Positions 28,063 to 38,015 are shown, counted from the first letter of the stretch. The stretch: DNA of 64,000 nucleotides from Mammaliicoccus vitulinus (GCF_029024305.1 NZ_CP118974.1:1953069-2017068); one strand, 5' to 3'. Numbers and translations are program-made. Notes: a model not told the origin generated them from the sequence alone.

Positions 28063-29265
28063 ATGTCTAATAAAGTTGTTTTAGCTTACTCAGGTGGTCT
28101 AGATACAAGTGTTGCAGTAAAATGGTTAATTGAAAAAGGTTATACAGTCGTTGCATGTTGTTTAGATGTTGGCGAAGGAAAAGATTTAGAACTCGTACAA
28201 CAAAAGGCATTCGATATGGGTGCAGAACAATCATACGTAATTGATGCTACTAAAGAATTCAGTGAAGATTTTGTTGGTTATGCAATCAAAGGTAATACAA
28301 TGTATGAAGGAACTTATCCTTTAGTATCAGCATTAAGTAGACCACTTATTTCAAAAAAATTAGTGGAAATCGCACAAGCTGAAGATGCAATAGCCATCGC
28401 TCACGGTTGTACAGGAAAAGGTAATGACCAAGTACGTTTTGAAGTAGCGATTAAAGCATTAGCACCTCATATTAAAGTACTTGCACCAGTTCGTGAATGG
28501 TCTTGGAGTCGTGAAGAAGAAATTGATTATGCAAAAAAACATAACATCCCTATTCCAATCAATTTAGACTCTCCTTATTCAATTGACCAAAACTTATGGG
28601 GTCGTAGTAATGAATGTGGTATTTTAGAGGATCCATTTGCTACACCACCAGAAGATGCATATGATTTAACTAAACCTATAGAAGAAACACCAGATACACC
28701 TGAAGAACTTGAACTTGTTTTTGAAAATGGATTACCTATTTCAATAAACAATAAGTCATATCCTTTAGATCAACTTATTTTAAAATTAAATGAAATTGCT
28801 GGTTTACATGGCATAGGAAGAATCGACCATGTTGAAAATCGTTTAGTTGGTATTAAATCTCGTGAAGTATACGAAACACCTGGCGCTAAAGTAATTATGG
28901 AAGCACATAAAGCTTTAGAAACAATTACATTAACAAAAGATGTTGCCCACTTTAAACCTGTTATTGAAAAACAATTGTCAGAACAAATATATAATGGTTT
29001 ATGGTTCTCACCTTTAACAGATAGTTTAAAACAGTTTATTGATTCTACTCAAACTCAAGTAACAGGTACAGTTCGTGTTAAACTATTTAAAGGTAACGTT
29101 ATCGTAAATGGACGTAAATCACCGTTTAGTTTATACAATGAAGAACTTGCAACATATACAAAAGAAGATGCATTCAATCAAGAAGCTGCAGTAGGCTTTA
29201 TTGAAATCTTTGGTTTACCAACTAAAGTTAAAGCATTATTAGAAACAGAGGGTGTTTTAAAATGA
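28063..29265 (+). CDS. argG: Argininosuccinate synthase
   Basis: Joins citrulline and aspartate with ATP, the penultimate step of arginine synthesis. 400 residues, standard length. N-type pyrophosphatase loop [10 protein letters not shown] (8-17), [13 protein letters not shown] near 117, [13 protein letters not shown] near 172. Start ATG 28063 behind AGAGGGGTTTTAATTT. Its stop overlaps the argH start by four bases (ATGA). Confidence 0.98.
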   Translation: MSNKVVLAYSGGLDTSVAVKWLIEKGYTVVACCLDVGEGKDLELVQQKAFDMGAEQSYVIDATKEFSEDFVGYAIKGNTMYEGTYPLVSALSRPLISKKLVEIAQAEDAIAIAHGCTGKGNDQVRFEVAIKALAPHIKVLAPVREWSWSREEEIDYAKKHNIPIPINLDSPYSIDQNLWGRSNECGILEDPFATPPEDAYDLTKPIEETPDTPEELELVFENGLPISINNKSYPLDQLILKLNEIAGLHGIGRIDHVENRLVGIKSREVYETPGAKVIMEAHKALETITLTKDVAHFKPVIEKQLSEQIYNGLWFSPLTDSLKQFIDSTQTQVTGTVRVKLFKGNVIVNGRKSPFSLYNEELATYTKEDAFNQEAAVGFIEIFGLPTKVKALLETEGVLK

Positions 29266-30635
29266 CAAAAAAAGCATGGGGTGGCAGATTCGAGTCTAAC
29301 CCTGAATCATGGGTAGATGCATTTAATGCATCTATCCATTTTGATAAAAATTTGATTGACCAAGATATACAAGGCAGTATCGCACATGCAACAATGCTAG
29401 CAGAACAAAATATTATTCAAACAGATGAAGCTGAATTGATTATTCAAGGTTTGAAAGATATCCAAAAAGATTATTATGACCATAATTTAGAACTTTCAGA
29501 ATCACTGGAAGATATACATCTTAACGTTGAGCATGCATTAATACAGAAGATTGGTCAGGTCGGTGGAAAGCTGCATACAGGTAGAAGTAGAAACGATCAA
29601 GTTGCAACAGATATGCATCTTTATACAAAACAACATGTTCAAGAAATTATTACTCTTGTTGAATCATTGCAAAAAGCAATTTTAAATATTGCTGATGAAC
29701 ATATTCATACGATCATGCCTGGTTACACACATCTTCAAAGAGCACAGCCTATATCATTTGCACATCATATTATGACTTATTTCTGGATGTTAGAGCGAGA
29801 CAAGTCTAGATTTAATGATAGTATTAAAAGAATTGATATAAGTCCCCTTGGTGCAGCAGCATTGAGCGGTACAACACATCCTATCGATAGACACCGTACA
29901 CAAGAACTTTTAGGTTTCGGTAGTTTGTATGAAAATAGTCTTGATGCAGTAAGCGACCGTGATTACATCGTTGAAACATTACAAAATATTTCATTAACAA
30001 TGGTTCATTTATCAAGATTTGCAGAAGAAATTATCTTTTGGTCTACAGACGAAGCTAAATTCATCACTTTATCAGATAGTTTCTCAACAGGTTCTTCCAT
30101 CATGCCTCAAAAGAAAAACCCTGATATGGCTGAATTAATTAGAGGTAAAGTTGGTAGAACAACTGGCCACTTAATGAGTATGTTAGTTACTTTAAAAGGC
30201 TTACCTTTAGCCTATAACAAAGATATGCAAGAAGATAAAGAAGGTTTGTTTGATGCCATTCATACCATTAAAGGATCTTTACGTATATTTGAAGGTATGA
30301 TTACGACTATGCAAGTTAATAAAGAGCGTTTAAATGAAACTGTTCATAAAGACTTTTCAAATGCAACAGAACTTGCAGATTACTTAGTAGAACAAAATAT
30401 ACCATTTAGAGAAGCACATGAAATCGTTGGTAAAATTGTGCTATGGTGTATCCAAAATGGAAAATATTTATTAGATGTACCTTTAGAACAATATCAATCT
30501 TATAATGAAAAGATCGAATCAAATGTATACGATTATTTAAAACCAGAAAATTGTTTAAGCCGTAGAAAAAGTTATGGCTCTACTGGTCAAGAAGCAGTCC
30601 AACATCAAATTAATGTAGCAAAAGAACTGATATAA
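29262..30635 (+). CDS. argH: Argininosuccinate lyase
   Basis: Splits argininosuccinate into arginine and fumarate. 457 residues. N-terminal WGGRFE, the [13 protein letters not shown] region and the fumarase/aspartase superfamily signature [12 protein letters not shown] near 280. Translationally coupled to argG by the ATGA overlap. Followed by a terminator of the CACCCAATC family and a full copy of the 96-bp element. Confidence 0.98.
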   Translation: MTKKAWGGRFESNPESWVDAFNASIHFDKNLIDQDIQGSIAHATMLAEQNIIQTDEAELIIQGLKDIQKDYYDHNLELSESLEDIHLNVEHALIQKIGQVGGKLHTGRSRNDQVATDMHLYTKQHVQEIITLVESLQKAILNIADEHIHTIMPGYTHLQRAQPISFAHHIMTYFWMLERDKSRFNDSIKRIDISPLGAAALSGTTHPIDRHRTQELLGFGSLYENSLDAVSDRDYIVETLQNISLTMVHLSRFAEEIIFWSTDEAKFITLSDSFSTGSSIMPQKKNPDMAELIRGKVGRTTGHLMSMLVTLKGLPLAYNKDMQEDKEGLFDAIHTIKGSLRIFEGMITTMQVNKERLNETVHKDFSNATELADYLVEQNIPFREAHEIVGKIVLWCIQNGKYLLDVPLEQYQSYNEKIESNVYDYLKPENCLSRRKSYGSTGQEAVQHQINVAKELI

Positions 30636-30673
30636 TAATTAAACAACTTGGGACATTATGCCCTTTCTCAAAA

Positions 30674-30718
30674 TAAATCACCCAATCCGTTAGATTCATT
30701 TCGGGTTGGGTGATTTTT
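30674..30718 (+). terminator. argGH terminator
   Basis: AAATCACCCAATCCG with CGGGTTGGGTGATTT, preceded by CTTGGGACATTATGCCC (30648-30664). Same module as at 26416 and 52675. Confidence 0.85.
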
Positions 30719-30726
30719 ATGTTGCT

Positions 30727-30818
30727 GATTTTGTAAAGTCCATGCTTGCCTGGGGTATGGCTCGAGCCTGTAGTCTCTCACTCATACTATTCCCCCGGGC
30801 GTCAGCACTTTACAAAAT
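30727..30818 (+). repeat. Dispersed 96-bp element, full copy C
   Basis: Ends GATTTTGTAAAG and CTTTACAAAATT form a 12-base near-perfect inverted repeat. The centre GCTTGCCTGGGGTATGGCTC and TATTCCCCCGGGCGTCAGCA matches copy A almost base for base. 92 bp. Confidence 0.85.
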
Positions 30819-30840
30819 TATTACAAATGATTTTCATAAG

Positions 30841-30886
30841 AAAAAGAGCAGAAATTCATTTTTAACAATGAATTTCTACTCTTTAT
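30841..30886 (-). terminator. gudB terminator
   Basis: Stem AAAGAGTAGAAATTCATT with AATGAATTTCTGCTCTTT on the minus strand, ending 12 bases from the stop codon. Confidence 0.8.
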
Positions 30887-30897
30887 TAGATTAGGAC

Positions 30898-32142
30898 TTA
30901 AGCCCATCCTCTATATCTAGCAGCTTCAGCTGTACGTTTAATACCAACAATGTATGCTGCTAAACGCATATCTATTTTTCTGTTTTCAGCTAAGTTATAA
31001 ATTGTATCAAAAGCTTTAACTAATTTTTCACGTAATTTTTCATTAACTTCTTCTTCAGTCCAATAATAACCTTGGTTATTTTGTACCCATTCGAAGTATG
31101 AAACCGTTACACCACCAGCACTTGCTAATACGTCTGGTACTATCAGGATACCACGTTCACTTAAAATCTTAGTAGCGCCCATTGTAGTTGGACCATTTGC
31201 TGCTTCAACAACAATTTCAGCTTTGATGTCATGTGCATTTTCTTCAGTAATTTGATTTGATATTGCTGCTGGGACAAGAATGTCACAGTCAATTTCAAAT
31301 AATTCTTTATTTGAAATTGTATCATCAAATAAGTTCGTTACTGTTCCGAAGCTATCACGACGATCTAATAAATATTCGATATCTAAACCTTCAGGATCAT
31401 GAAGTGCACCGTAAGCATCAGAGATACCTACAATTTTTGCTCCTTCATCATATAAGAATTTCGCTAAAAAGCTACCAGCATTACCGAATCCTTGTATAAC
31501 GACTCTTGAACCTTTAATTGTTTTTCCACGTCTTTTAGCTGCTTGTTCAATTGCAATAACGACTCCTAATGCAGTAGAACGATCTCTACCTTGAGAACCA
31601 CCTAATACAATCGGCTTACCAGTAATGAAACCAGGTGAATTAAATTCATCCATTTGACTATATTCGTCCATCATCCATGCCATAATTTGTGAGTTAGTAA
31701 ATACGTCTGGTGCTGGAATATCTTTAGTCGGTCCTACTATTTGAGATATAGCACGAACATATCCACGAGATAATCTTTCAACTTCATGAATACTCATTTG
31801 TCGTGGGTCACAAACAATACCACCTTTACCGCCACCATATGGTAAATCTACAATTCCACATTTTAAAGTCATCCACATAGATAAAGCTGTTACTTCTTCA
31901 ACATCAACATCAGGATGGAAACGAACGCCACCTTTTGTTGGACCAACTGCATCATTATGTTGGGCACGATACCCAGTAAATGTCTTAACAGTACCGTCAT
32001 CCATTCTAACAGGTATACGGACTGTTAATAATCTCATTGGTTCCTTAATTAAATCATACATCCCCTCATCAAAGCCTAATTTATTAAGGGCTACACCAAT
32101 AATTTCTTGTGTCGATGAAACTAAATTTAAATTTTCGCTCAT
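30898..32142 (-). CDS. gudB: NAD-dependent glutamate dehydrogenase
   Basis: Converts glutamate to 2-oxoglutarate and ammonia, feeding amino-acid carbon into the TCA cycle. 414 residues. Catalytic lysine region LPYGGGKGGIVCDP, Rossmann motif GFGNAGSFLAKF and C-terminal EWVQNNQGYYW. The catabolic role is supported by position: last gene after rocA and rocD on the same strand, which both make glutamate. A cre-like site lies in the 100-base gap before it. Confidence 0.96.
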   Translation of the reverse strand: MSENLNLVSSTQEIIGVALNKLGFDEGMYDLIKEPMRLLTVRIPVRMDDGTVKTFTGYRAQHNDAVGPTKGGVRFHPDVDVEEVTALSMWMTLKCGIVDLPYGGGKGGIVCDPRQMSIHEVERLSRGYVRAISQIVGPTKDIPAPDVFTNSQIMAWMMDEYSQMDEFNSPGFITGKPIVLGGSQGRDRSTALGVVIAIEQAAKRRGKTIKGSRVVIQGFGNAGSFLAKFLYDEGAKIVGISDAYGALHDPEGLDIEYLLDRRDSFGTVTNLFDDTISNKELFEIDCDILVPAAISNQITEENAHDIKAEIVVEAANGPTTMGATKILSERGILIVPDVLASAGGVTVSYFEWVQNNQGYYWTEEEVNEKLREKLVKAFDTIYNLAENRKIDMRLAAYIVGIKRTAEAARYRGWA

Positions 32143-32230
32143 GATCCTCTTCGCCTCTTTTTTAAATACTTTTAATCTCTAAATAATTGTAACATAATTG
32201 TTTATTTTTAAAAGGTCTTAAACGCTTTTT

Positions 32231-32244
32231 TGTAAACGGTATCA
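32231..32244 (-). promoter_or_regulatory. cre-like site (CcpA) between rocD and gudB
   Basis: Minus-strand TGATACCGTTTACA differs from the cre consensus TGWAANCGNTNWCA at one position. It lies about 90 bases before the gudB start and could give carbon-catabolite control. Match to a degenerate consensus only. Confidence 0.5.
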
Positions 32245-32250
32245 AAAATT

Positions 32251-33441
32251 TTATTTGAAAACAGACTTAACTTGATCGAGTGCCCAATCTAAATCTTCTT
32301 TTTCGATAATTAGAGGTGGTGCAAAACGGATAACTGTATCATGTGTTTCTTTACATAATAGACCTAATTCTTTTAATTTTTCACAATAAGGTCTAGCATC
32401 TTCAGTCAACTCAACCCCAATAAATAATCCTTTACCTCTTACTTCTTTAATTGATGGATGATCAATTTTCTTCAATTCATCTTTGAAATACGTACCAAGT
32501 TCTAAAGAACGCTCTGATAATTTTTCATCAACTAATACATCTAAAGCTGCATTTGATACTGCGCATGCAAGTGGATTCCCACCGAAAGTAGAACCATGGG
32601 AACCTGGATTAAATACTTCTAATATTTCTTTATTTCCTACGATACAAGAAATTGGGAATACGCCTCCGCCTAATGCTTTACCAAGAATATACATATCTGG
32701 TTGAACATTATCCCAATCAGTAGCAAATAATTTACCAGTTCTTCCTAATCCTGCTTGAATTTCATCAGCGATAAATAGAACATTATTTTTATCACAAACT
32801 TCTCTTATTTGTTTTAAGTATCCATCTTCAGGTACATTGATACCCGCTTCGCCTTGAATAGGTTCAATTAATATAGCTGCTGTGTTAGGCGTAATAGCAG
32901 ATTTGATTTGTTCAATGTCACCAAAATCAACTAGTTTAAACCCACCTAATAATGGACCATAACCTCTTTGATACTCTTTTTCTGAAGACAGTGAAACTGC
33001 AGCCATCGTACGACCGTGGAAGTTTCCATTCATCGCAATGATTTCAGCTTTATTATCTTCTACACCTTTAACTCCATATGCCCAACGTCTAGCAGCTTTA
33101 ATAGCTGTTTCAACTGCTTCAGCACCTGTATTCATAGGCAATACCATGTCTTTATTCGCAAGTTTACATATTTTTTCATACCATGGACCTAATTGATCAT
33201 TATGGAATGCGCGTGAAGTAAGTGTTACACGATCTGCTTGGTCTTTTAATGCTTGGATAATTTTTGGATGACGATGGCCTTGGTTAACAGCAGAATATGC
33301 TGATAACATATCTAAATAACGATTGCCCTCTGGATCTTTTACCCAAATACCTTCTGCTTCTGAAATTACAATTGGTAATGGCAAATAGTTCGGAGCACCA
33401 AATGTATTTGTTTGTTCGATTATTTCTTGTGACTTTGTCAT
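32251..33441 (-). CDS. rocD: Ornithine aminotransferase
   Basis: PLP enzyme converting ornithine and 2-oxoglutarate to glutamate semialdehyde and glutamate. 396 residues from ATG 33441 ([10 protein letters not shown]) behind GGAAGGAG; the upstream in-frame start at 33474 is unsupported. Class III aminotransferase marks: [37 protein letters not shown] and PLP lysine in ILGKALGGG. It feeds RocA through spontaneous cyclisation to pyrroline-5-carboxylate, and rocA lies directly upstream. Confidence 0.96.
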   Translation of the reverse strand: MTKSQEIIEQTNTFGAPNYLPLPIVISEAEGIWVKDPEGNRYLDMLSAYSAVNQGHRHPKIIQALKDQADRVTLTSRAFHNDQLGPWYEKICKLANKDMVLPMNTGAEAVETAIKAARRWAYGVKGVEDNKAEIIAMNGNFHGRTMAAVSLSSEKEYQRGYGPLLGGFKLVDFGDIEQIKSAITPNTAAILIEPIQGEAGINVPEDGYLKQIREVCDKNNVLFIADEIQAGLGRTGKLFATDWDNVQPDMYILGKALGGGVFPISCIVGNKEILEVFNPGSHGSTFGGNPLACAVSNAALDVLVDEKLSERSLELGTYFKDELKKIDHPSIKEVRGKGLFIGVELTEDARPYCEKLKELGLLCKETHDTVIRFAPPLIIEKEDLDWALDQVKSVFK

Positions 33442-33461
33442 ATTAAATCTCCTTCCATTAA

Positions 33462-33497
33462 AACAGTAGAGCAATAACGCGCTCTACTGTATTTTGA
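33462..33497 (-). terminator. Hairpin between rocA and rocD
   Basis: Perfect stem ACAGTAGAGC/GCTCTACTGT around an 8-base loop with flanking A and T runs, in the 70-base gap. It may terminate part of the rocA transcripts or set unequal expression. The same ACAGTAGA/TCTACTGT stem core is seen at 45650-45678. Confidence 0.7.
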
Positions 33498-33511
33498 TTA
33501 TTCTAACAATA

Positions 33512-35056
33512 TTATAACATTTCTGAAGTCGTACGTCCTTGTAGATGAAGAATTAAGTAATCCGGTCCACCTGCTTTTGAATCTGTACCAGACATCTTAA
33601 ATCCGCCAAATGGTTGGTATCCAACGATAGCGCCCGTACAACCTCTATTAAAGTATAAGTTACCTACTAAGAAGTTTTTGCGTGCTTGTTCCAGTTTTGA
33701 GCGATTATTTGAAATAACGCCACCAGTTAAACCATATTCAGTGTCATTTGCAAATTCAATAGCTTGATCAAAATCTTTAGCCTTACTGAAGCCAACAACT
33801 GGTCCAAAAATCTCTTCTTGCATCACTCTATCGTCATGCTTCAAATCAGCAATTACAGTTGGATTTACAAAATGACCTTTTTCTTCATCAGTAGTACCCC
33901 CTGCTACAACACGGCCTTCTTTTTTACCAATTTCTATATATTTTTTAATTTTATTTAATGAATTTTCATCGATAACTGGACCCATGTAATTTTCTTGATT
34001 AGTAGAATCACCCACTGTTAATTTTTCAGTACGCTCAACTACTTTATCTAGTAATTCATCGTAAATATCTTCAACAGCAATTACACGTGAACAAGCAGAA
34101 CATTTTTGTCCTGAGAAACCGAATGCAGATTGCACAATTGAATCTGCTGCTAAATCTAGGTCACCTTCAGAATCAACAATGATTGTATCTTTACCGCCCA
34201 TCTCGGCAATGACACGCTTAAGATGTGTTTGACCTTTTTGTACTTTCGCAGCTCTTTCATAAATAGATACACCAACATCACGAGATCCAGTGAATGAAAT
34301 TAAACTAGTATCTTTATGATCAATTAAGAAGTCACCAATTTCACTTGATGAACCAGGTATATAGTTTACGACCCCTTTAGGTAAACCAGCCTCTTCAAGA
34401 ACTTCCATAAATTTGTATGCAATAACAGGTGTCTTAGAAGAAGGTTTCAATAATACCGTATTACCTGTAACAACTGGTGCTACTGTTGTACCAGCCATGA
34501 TAGCAAATGCAAAGTTCCATGGTGAAATGACAACACTAACCCCGATTGGTAAATAATTATATTTATTATATTCTCCAGGACGGCTCTCTACTTTTTTGCC
34601 ATCTTTTAATTCTAACATTTGGCGCGCATAGTACTCCATAAAGTCAATAGCTTCAGCCGTATCAGCATCTGCTTCTTTCCATGGTTTACCACCTTCTTTA
34701 GAAAGTAATGCTGAGAATTCATGTTTACGACGTCTAGTAATCGCAGCTGCTCTAAATAATACATCTGCGCGGACGCTTGGATCAGTTTCTCTCCAAGTTT
34801 TAAAAGCATCTTTAGCAGCTTCCATTGCTTGTTCAGCATGTTCTTTGCTAGCTTTAGAAACTAAACCGACTGTTTCTTCAGTATTTGAAGGGTTATAAGA
34901 ACGCGTTTTATCTTCAGTAAAAATTCTTTCTCCTCCAACAATAATCGGATACTCTTTTCCTAAATATCCTTCAACAGTTTTAAGACCTTCTAAATAAGCA
35001 GCCTTATTCTCCTCTTTCGTAAAATCAGTAAATGGTTCGTGTTTGTATGGAATCAT
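33512..35056 (-). CDS. rocA: 1-pyrroline-5-carboxylate dehydrogenase
   Basis: Oxidises pyrroline-5-carboxylate/glutamate semialdehyde to glutamate with NAD, the last step of proline and arginine breakdown. 514 residues from ATG 35056 ([10 protein letters not shown]) behind TAGGGAGG. Aldehyde dehydrogenase marks: [17 protein letters not shown], catalytic Glu in AEMGGKD and catalytic Cys in [10 protein letters not shown]. First gene of a rocA-rocD-gudB cluster; in S. aureus, as I recall, rocA is not next to rocD. Confidence 0.95.
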   Translation of the reverse strand: MIPYKHEPFTDFTKEENKAAYLEGLKTVEGYLGKEYPIIVGGERIFTEDKTRSYNPSNTEETVGLVSKASKEHAEQAMEAAKDAFKTWRETDPSVRADVLFRAAAITRRRKHEFSALLSKEGGKPWKEADADTAEAIDFMEYYARQMLELKDGKKVESRPGEYNKYNYLPIGVSVVISPWNFAFAIMAGTTVAPVVTGNTVLLKPSSKTPVIAYKFMEVLEEAGLPKGVVNYIPGSSSEIGDFLIDHKDTSLISFTGSRDVGVSIYERAAKVQKGQTHLKRVIAEMGGKDTIIVDSEGDLDLAADSIVQSAFGFSGQKCSACSRVIAVEDIYDELLDKVVERTEKLTVGDSTNQENYMGPVIDENSLNKIKKYIEIGKKEGRVVAGGTTDEEKGHFVNPTVIADLKHDDRVMQEEIFGPVVGFSKAKDFDQAIEFANDTEYGLTGGVISNNRSKLEQARKNFLVGNLYFNRGCTGAIVGYQPFGGFKMSGTDSKAGGPDYLILHLQGRTTSEML

Positions 35057-35206
35057 TAAAGTAAACCTCCCTAAGTTTATACGGGGCAAAAAAGAAACCC
35101 CTTACATTCTTATAATGACACACTTTTATAGATTACTTCAAGATATTTTTCTACAAAATTTTAAGATAAAATTTAGTTGTAATATTACTATAAATAAATA
35201 TACAGA

Positions 35207-35240
35207 AACGCGATTAAATCCTCATTTAATCGCGTTTGAA
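35207..35240. terminator. Orphan hairpin in the rocA upstream gap
   Basis: Perfect stem AAACGCGATTAAAT/ATTTAATCGCGTTT with a 4-base loop. No gene ends beside it: rocA starts at 35056 and the S1-domain gene stops at 35364. The 307-base gap 35057-35363 otherwise holds nothing I recognise besides the rocA promoter region. Confidence 0.6.
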
Positions 35241-35341
35241 TTCATGATATTTTTATCATTCATAGGAGATATTTTTTCTATATTATTAGCCCATTCACAA
35301 GTTTCACTATATCTATAGTTGCTCTCGGAAAATTAATAAAC

Positions 35342-35375
35342 AAAAAGACGATTAAATTTATATTTAATCGTCTTC
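35342..35375 (-). terminator. Terminator overlapping the end of the S1-domain gene
   Basis: Stem AAGACGATTAAAT/ATTTAATCGTCTT includes the last codons and the stop at 35364. It shares CGATTAAAT with the hairpin at 35207. Confidence 0.7.
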
Positions 35376-35744
35376 GAGATGCTTATTAGATTGATTAATC
35401 CATTTAGGCAACCTTTCTTCTAAAGGTTGAAACCCATATTTTTCTGTCTCTCGTATTTCGTCTAATACAGATCGCTTTTCTTTCTTACGCTCTTGTCTTT
35501 TGAAATACTCATTCTCTTTAAGTGATAAATTTAATTTACCGTCAGTTTCAACTTTAATCACTTTTGCTTTAACAACTTGACCAACTGTTAAAAATTGATT
35601 GAGGTTATGCACGTAATCATTCATCACTTCCGAAATATGAATGAGACCTTCCACATGTTCAGGGGTTTCAACAAAGGCGCCATATGGCTGAATGCCAGTC
35701 ACTTTCACCTTTACAAACTGACCAACTTTATATTGTTTTCTCAC
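35364..35744 (-). CDS. S1 RNA-binding domain protein (general stress protein 13 / YugI type)
   Basis: 126 residues. An S1 OB-fold domain fills residues 5-77 (GQFVKVKVTGIQPYGAFVET, GLIHISEV, LNLSLKE), followed by a basic helix RQERKKEKR and an acidic end. Matches the GSP13/YugI/CvfD group of ribosome-associated S1 proteins that influence translation and virulence gene expression. Single gene; start ATG 35744 preceded by AAGGGGTTTTCTAAAAGTGAG, a rather distant site. Confidence 0.82.
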   Translation of the reverse strand: MRKQYKVGQFVKVKVTGIQPYGAFVETPEHVEGLIHISEVMNDYVHNLNQFLTVGQVVKAKVIKVETDGKLNLSLKENEYFKRQERKKEKRSVLDEIRETEKYGFQPLEERLPKWINQSNKHLEDD

Positions 35745-35980
35745 TTTTAGAAAACCCCTTGTACTTATAGTTATTAACTCTTACATCATAGCATAGTTAA
35801 TTTTAATTAACCATTAATTTGATATATAATTCTGAAAATAAATCGCATAAATATAACGAATAGTCATGCCATATATTTTGAAAAGATATTAAAAAACATC
35901 TTGGGAGATTTACATCCCTGATTAACGTAAAAGAGCGTAAATTCTTCAAAAAATAACAACTCATTTCTATCAGGGACCTT

Positions 35981-36226
35981 CTATGTTGCTTGTTTGGTCA
36001 GTCTTGCAACATACAGGCCATCTATGTTGCTTGTTTGGTCAGTCTTGCAACTTTCAGACCTTCTATGTTGCTTGTTTGGTGAGTCTTGCAACTTTCAGAC
36101 GTTCTATGTTGCTTGTTTGGTCAGTCTTGCAACTTATAAGCGTTCTATGTTGCTTGTTTAGTTAGTCTTGCAACTTACAAGCGTTCTATGTTGCTTGTTT
36201 AGCCAGTCTTGCAACATTCAGCGTGT
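35981..36226 (+). repeat. Six-unit tandem array, 41-bp period
   Basis: Unit starts are 35981, 36022, 36063, 36104, 36145 and 36186, exactly 41 bases apart. Each begins CTATGTTGCTTGTTTGGTCA (the late units have TTTAGTTA or TTTAGCCA) followed by GTCTTGCAAC and an 11-base variable part. GTTGC and GCAAC in each unit can pair. The period is not a multiple of three. Looks like a staphylococcal interspersed repeat/VNTR; a single inverted unit is at 12637. Confidence 0.92.
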
Positions 36227-36272
36227 ACTTAAAAGAACAAACAAAAAAATATAAGAAAAATAGATATTCTCC

Positions 36273-36369
36273 ACGATTTTGTAAAGTGCTGACGCACGGG
36301 GGAATAGTATGCCGCGCGCGAATACAGGCTCGAACCATACCCTAGACAAGCATGCACTTTCAAAATCGT
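36273..36369 (-). repeat. Dispersed 96-bp element, full copy D
   Basis: ACGATTTTG at 36273 and CAAAATCGT at 36361-36369. Inverted relative to copies A and C: GACGCACGGGGGAATAGTAT, GGCTCGAACCATACCCTAGA. 97 bp. Confidence 0.85.
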
Positions 36370-36380
36370 AAATTTCATAA

Positions 36381-36434
36381 AAAATAACAACTCATTTCTA
36401 GCTGAATAAATCAGTGAAATGAGTTGTTATTTAT
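36381..36434 (-). terminator. Hairpin, possible terminator of the small membrane protein gene
   Basis: AAATAACAACTCATTTC with GAAATGAGTTGTTATTT. It lies 100 bases after the stop at 36533. Related hairpin at 12557-12607. Confidence 0.6.
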
Positions 36435-36532
36435 TTTAAGTAATGAAAATGCGTATATCTCTTGAAATGTCTTAGTTAGTTCAGAAATATCTTCGATTTC
36501 AGAGACGTTGATATAAAGCGATATTGACCTCG

Positions 36533-36733
36533 TTACTTCTCACTTTTTTTCTCCTCTTGCTCTAAATGATCCATCACTTGTTTTTCAAATGATTTCATTT
36601 TCTCTTCGTCTTTTTTTGATTTTTTACGAAACATCATAAATACAATGTATGCCAAAATCATAAATAATAATAACGTAGCAACAGCAGGAATATATTCTAA
36701 TTTATTATCTGGAAAATAAAGAAATTCCATCAT
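36533..36733 (-). CDS. Small single-span membrane protein, hypothetical
   Basis: 66 residues: one hydrophobic helix (about 14-35, IPAVATLLLFMILAYIVFMM) and a highly charged tail rich in K and E with coiled-coil potential. Start ATG 36733 (or the ATG directly after it) behind GGGGAGTGG. I do not recognise the family. Downstream of ppiB on the same strand as ppiB but separated by 80 bases; the codon pattern and ribosome site support a real gene. Confidence 0.65.
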   Translation of the reverse strand: MMEFLYFPDNKLEYIPAVATLLLFMILAYIVFMMFRKKSKKDEEKMKSFEKQVMDHLEQEEKKSEK

Positions 36734-36815
36734 AATCCGACCACTCCCCTAGCAACTAGATTATAACAAAGATTAAGTCGAATGAATTGATTTTTTATGA
36801 CAATTGAATGTCGAT

Positions 36816-37409
36816 TTATTTAATGATTTCAATTGTTTCGATTACAACATCTTCAACAGGTTTATCGTTAGCCCCTACTTTAACATTTGCAATCTCTTCT
36901 AAAATATCTTCACCTTCAACGATGTGACCAAATACTGAATGTTTTTGATCTAACCAAGGTGTTCCACCTTTTTCTGCATAACGATCAACGATCTCTTCTG
37001 GCCATCCGCCATCTTTAAGTTGTGACAACATATTTGCTGGCACTTCTCTCATTTGAACAATGAAAAATTGAGATCCATTTGTATTAGGTCCAGCATTTGC
37101 CATTGATAATGCACCATATAAGTTGAAAGCTTGTAATGAGAATTCATCTTCAAAAGCACTTCCATATATACTTTCTCCGCCCATACCTGTTCCTGTTGGG
37201 TCTCCACCTTGCACCATAAAGTCATTAATAACTCTATGGAAAATAATGCCATCATAGTATTTTTTCTCAGCTAAACCGATAAAGTTTTCTACAGTTTTAG
37301 GTGCTAATTCAGGAAATAATTTGAAAGTCATATTACCTTTAGTCGTTTTGATTTCTACAACTCTTTCACCTTCAAGTATTTCATTTGTTAATTGAGGATA
37401 GTTTGTCAT
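36816..37409 (-). CDS. ppiB: Cyclophilin-type peptidyl-prolyl isomerase
   Basis: 197 residues, cytoplasmic (no signal peptide). Cyclophilin domain with [41 protein letters not shown] and [15 protein letters not shown]. It catalyses proline cis-trans isomerisation; S. aureus PpiB aids folding of secreted nuclease and haemolysins. Divergent from kapB. Start ATG 37409 behind GAGAATTTTAA, a weak site. Confidence 0.95.
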   Translation of the reverse strand: MTNYPQLTNEILEGERVVEIKTTKGNMTFKLFPELAPKTVENFIGLAEKKYYDGIIFHRVINDFMVQGGDPTGTGMGGESIYGSAFEDEFSLQAFNLYGALSMANAGPNTNGSQFFIVQMREVPANMLSQLKDGGWPEEIVDRYAEKGGTPWLDQKHSVFGHIVEGEDILEEIANVKVGANDKPVEDVVIETIEIIK

Positions 37410-37485
37410 TTAAAATTCTCCATTCATGTTAAAATAATTACAATAGTGATATCATAACATAATTTAATAGAAAGGGGATATCAAC

Positions 37486-37863
37486 ATGTTATATCAATTT
37501 CCACATAAAACTGGTCAATATGTAGTAGAAGTAATTGAAGAAAAAGGTGATCAACTTCTTGTTAAAGTTGTAGCAGTTTTGAGACACCCTAGACAAGGGG
37601 ATTTGCATAATCCTAATGAAGTTGAAAATGTATTTTTCCATGAAAGAAAAGCATTAAGTCAGTTTGAAAAAAGGTATACAACAGCTCAATTTTTAAAGCC
37701 TTATAATGAAGCAGCTCCAAAATACGTTGAATCATTAAAAACGGCGCTTTACGAACTAGAAGATAAAATGGAGAAAAAAGATAATGCATACAGTGAACAA
37801 GCACTGAAATGTATCGAACAATTAAAAATAGATTATTCGAGACAATATAAGATGAATTTTTAA
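37486..37863 (+). CDS. kapB: Kinase-associated protein B (KapB-like)
   Basis: 125 residues matching the KapB family, originally described as a lipoprotein needed for KinB activity in B. subtilis. Here there is no signal peptide or lipobox, so the protein should be cytoplasmic. Start MLYQFPHKTGQYVVEVIEEK shows the SH3-like KapB barrel (to about residue 50), then an alpha-helical part. Staphylococci do not sporulate, so the role must differ. Start ATG 37486 behind AAAGGGGATATCAAC. Confidence 0.82.
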   Translation: MLYQFPHKTGQYVVEVIEEKGDQLLVKVVAVLRHPRQGDLHNPNEVENVFFHERKALSQFEKRYTTAQFLKPYNEAAPKYVESLKTALYELEDKMEKKDNAYSEQALKCIEQLKIDYSRQYKMNF

Positions 37864-37952
37864 AGTTCACAAAAAAGATTCAAGAATTTTTTTACGTGTT
37901 TCTTCATATTTAAAAATAGCCTAAAAATCCTGAAATATTGTCTTGATAGTAT

Positions 37953-37981
37953 TTTCAAGCTTAAACATTATTGTGTATAAT
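37953..37981 (+). promoter_or_regulatory. Candidate promoter of the mnh operon
   Basis: TTTCAA and TATAAT with a 17-base spacer, 35 bases before the mnhA ATG. Confidence 0.55.
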
Positions 37982-38015
37982 ATTAGTTAAGTAATTTTTG
38001 GAAGGAGGTTATTAA

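Larger units (their letters stand above)
35745..36532. repeat. Repeat-filled 790-base gap without genes
   Basis: Left to right: promoter region of the S1 gene, CTTGGGAGATTTACATCCC tag, half of the AGAGCGTAAATTCTT stem, half of the AATAACAACTCATTTC stem, six 41-bp units, the 96-bp element (36273-36369) and a complete AATAACAACTCATTTC hairpin (36381-36432). Short ORFs here run through repeat units and are not genes. Confidence 0.85.

Noticed and set aside
35043-35318. A 91-codon plus-strand ORF upstream of rocA
   Set aside because: Runs antisense through the rocA start and a terminator stem, without a ribosome site or recognisable domain.
35983-36165. A 60-codon ORF through the 41-bp array
   Set aside because: The period is not a multiple of three, so the ORF is an accident of the repeats; there is no ribosome site.
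35981-36226. CRISPR array
   Set aside because: The variable parts are only about 11 bases and partly repeated themselves, units are 30 bases with internal pairing and there are no cas genes.
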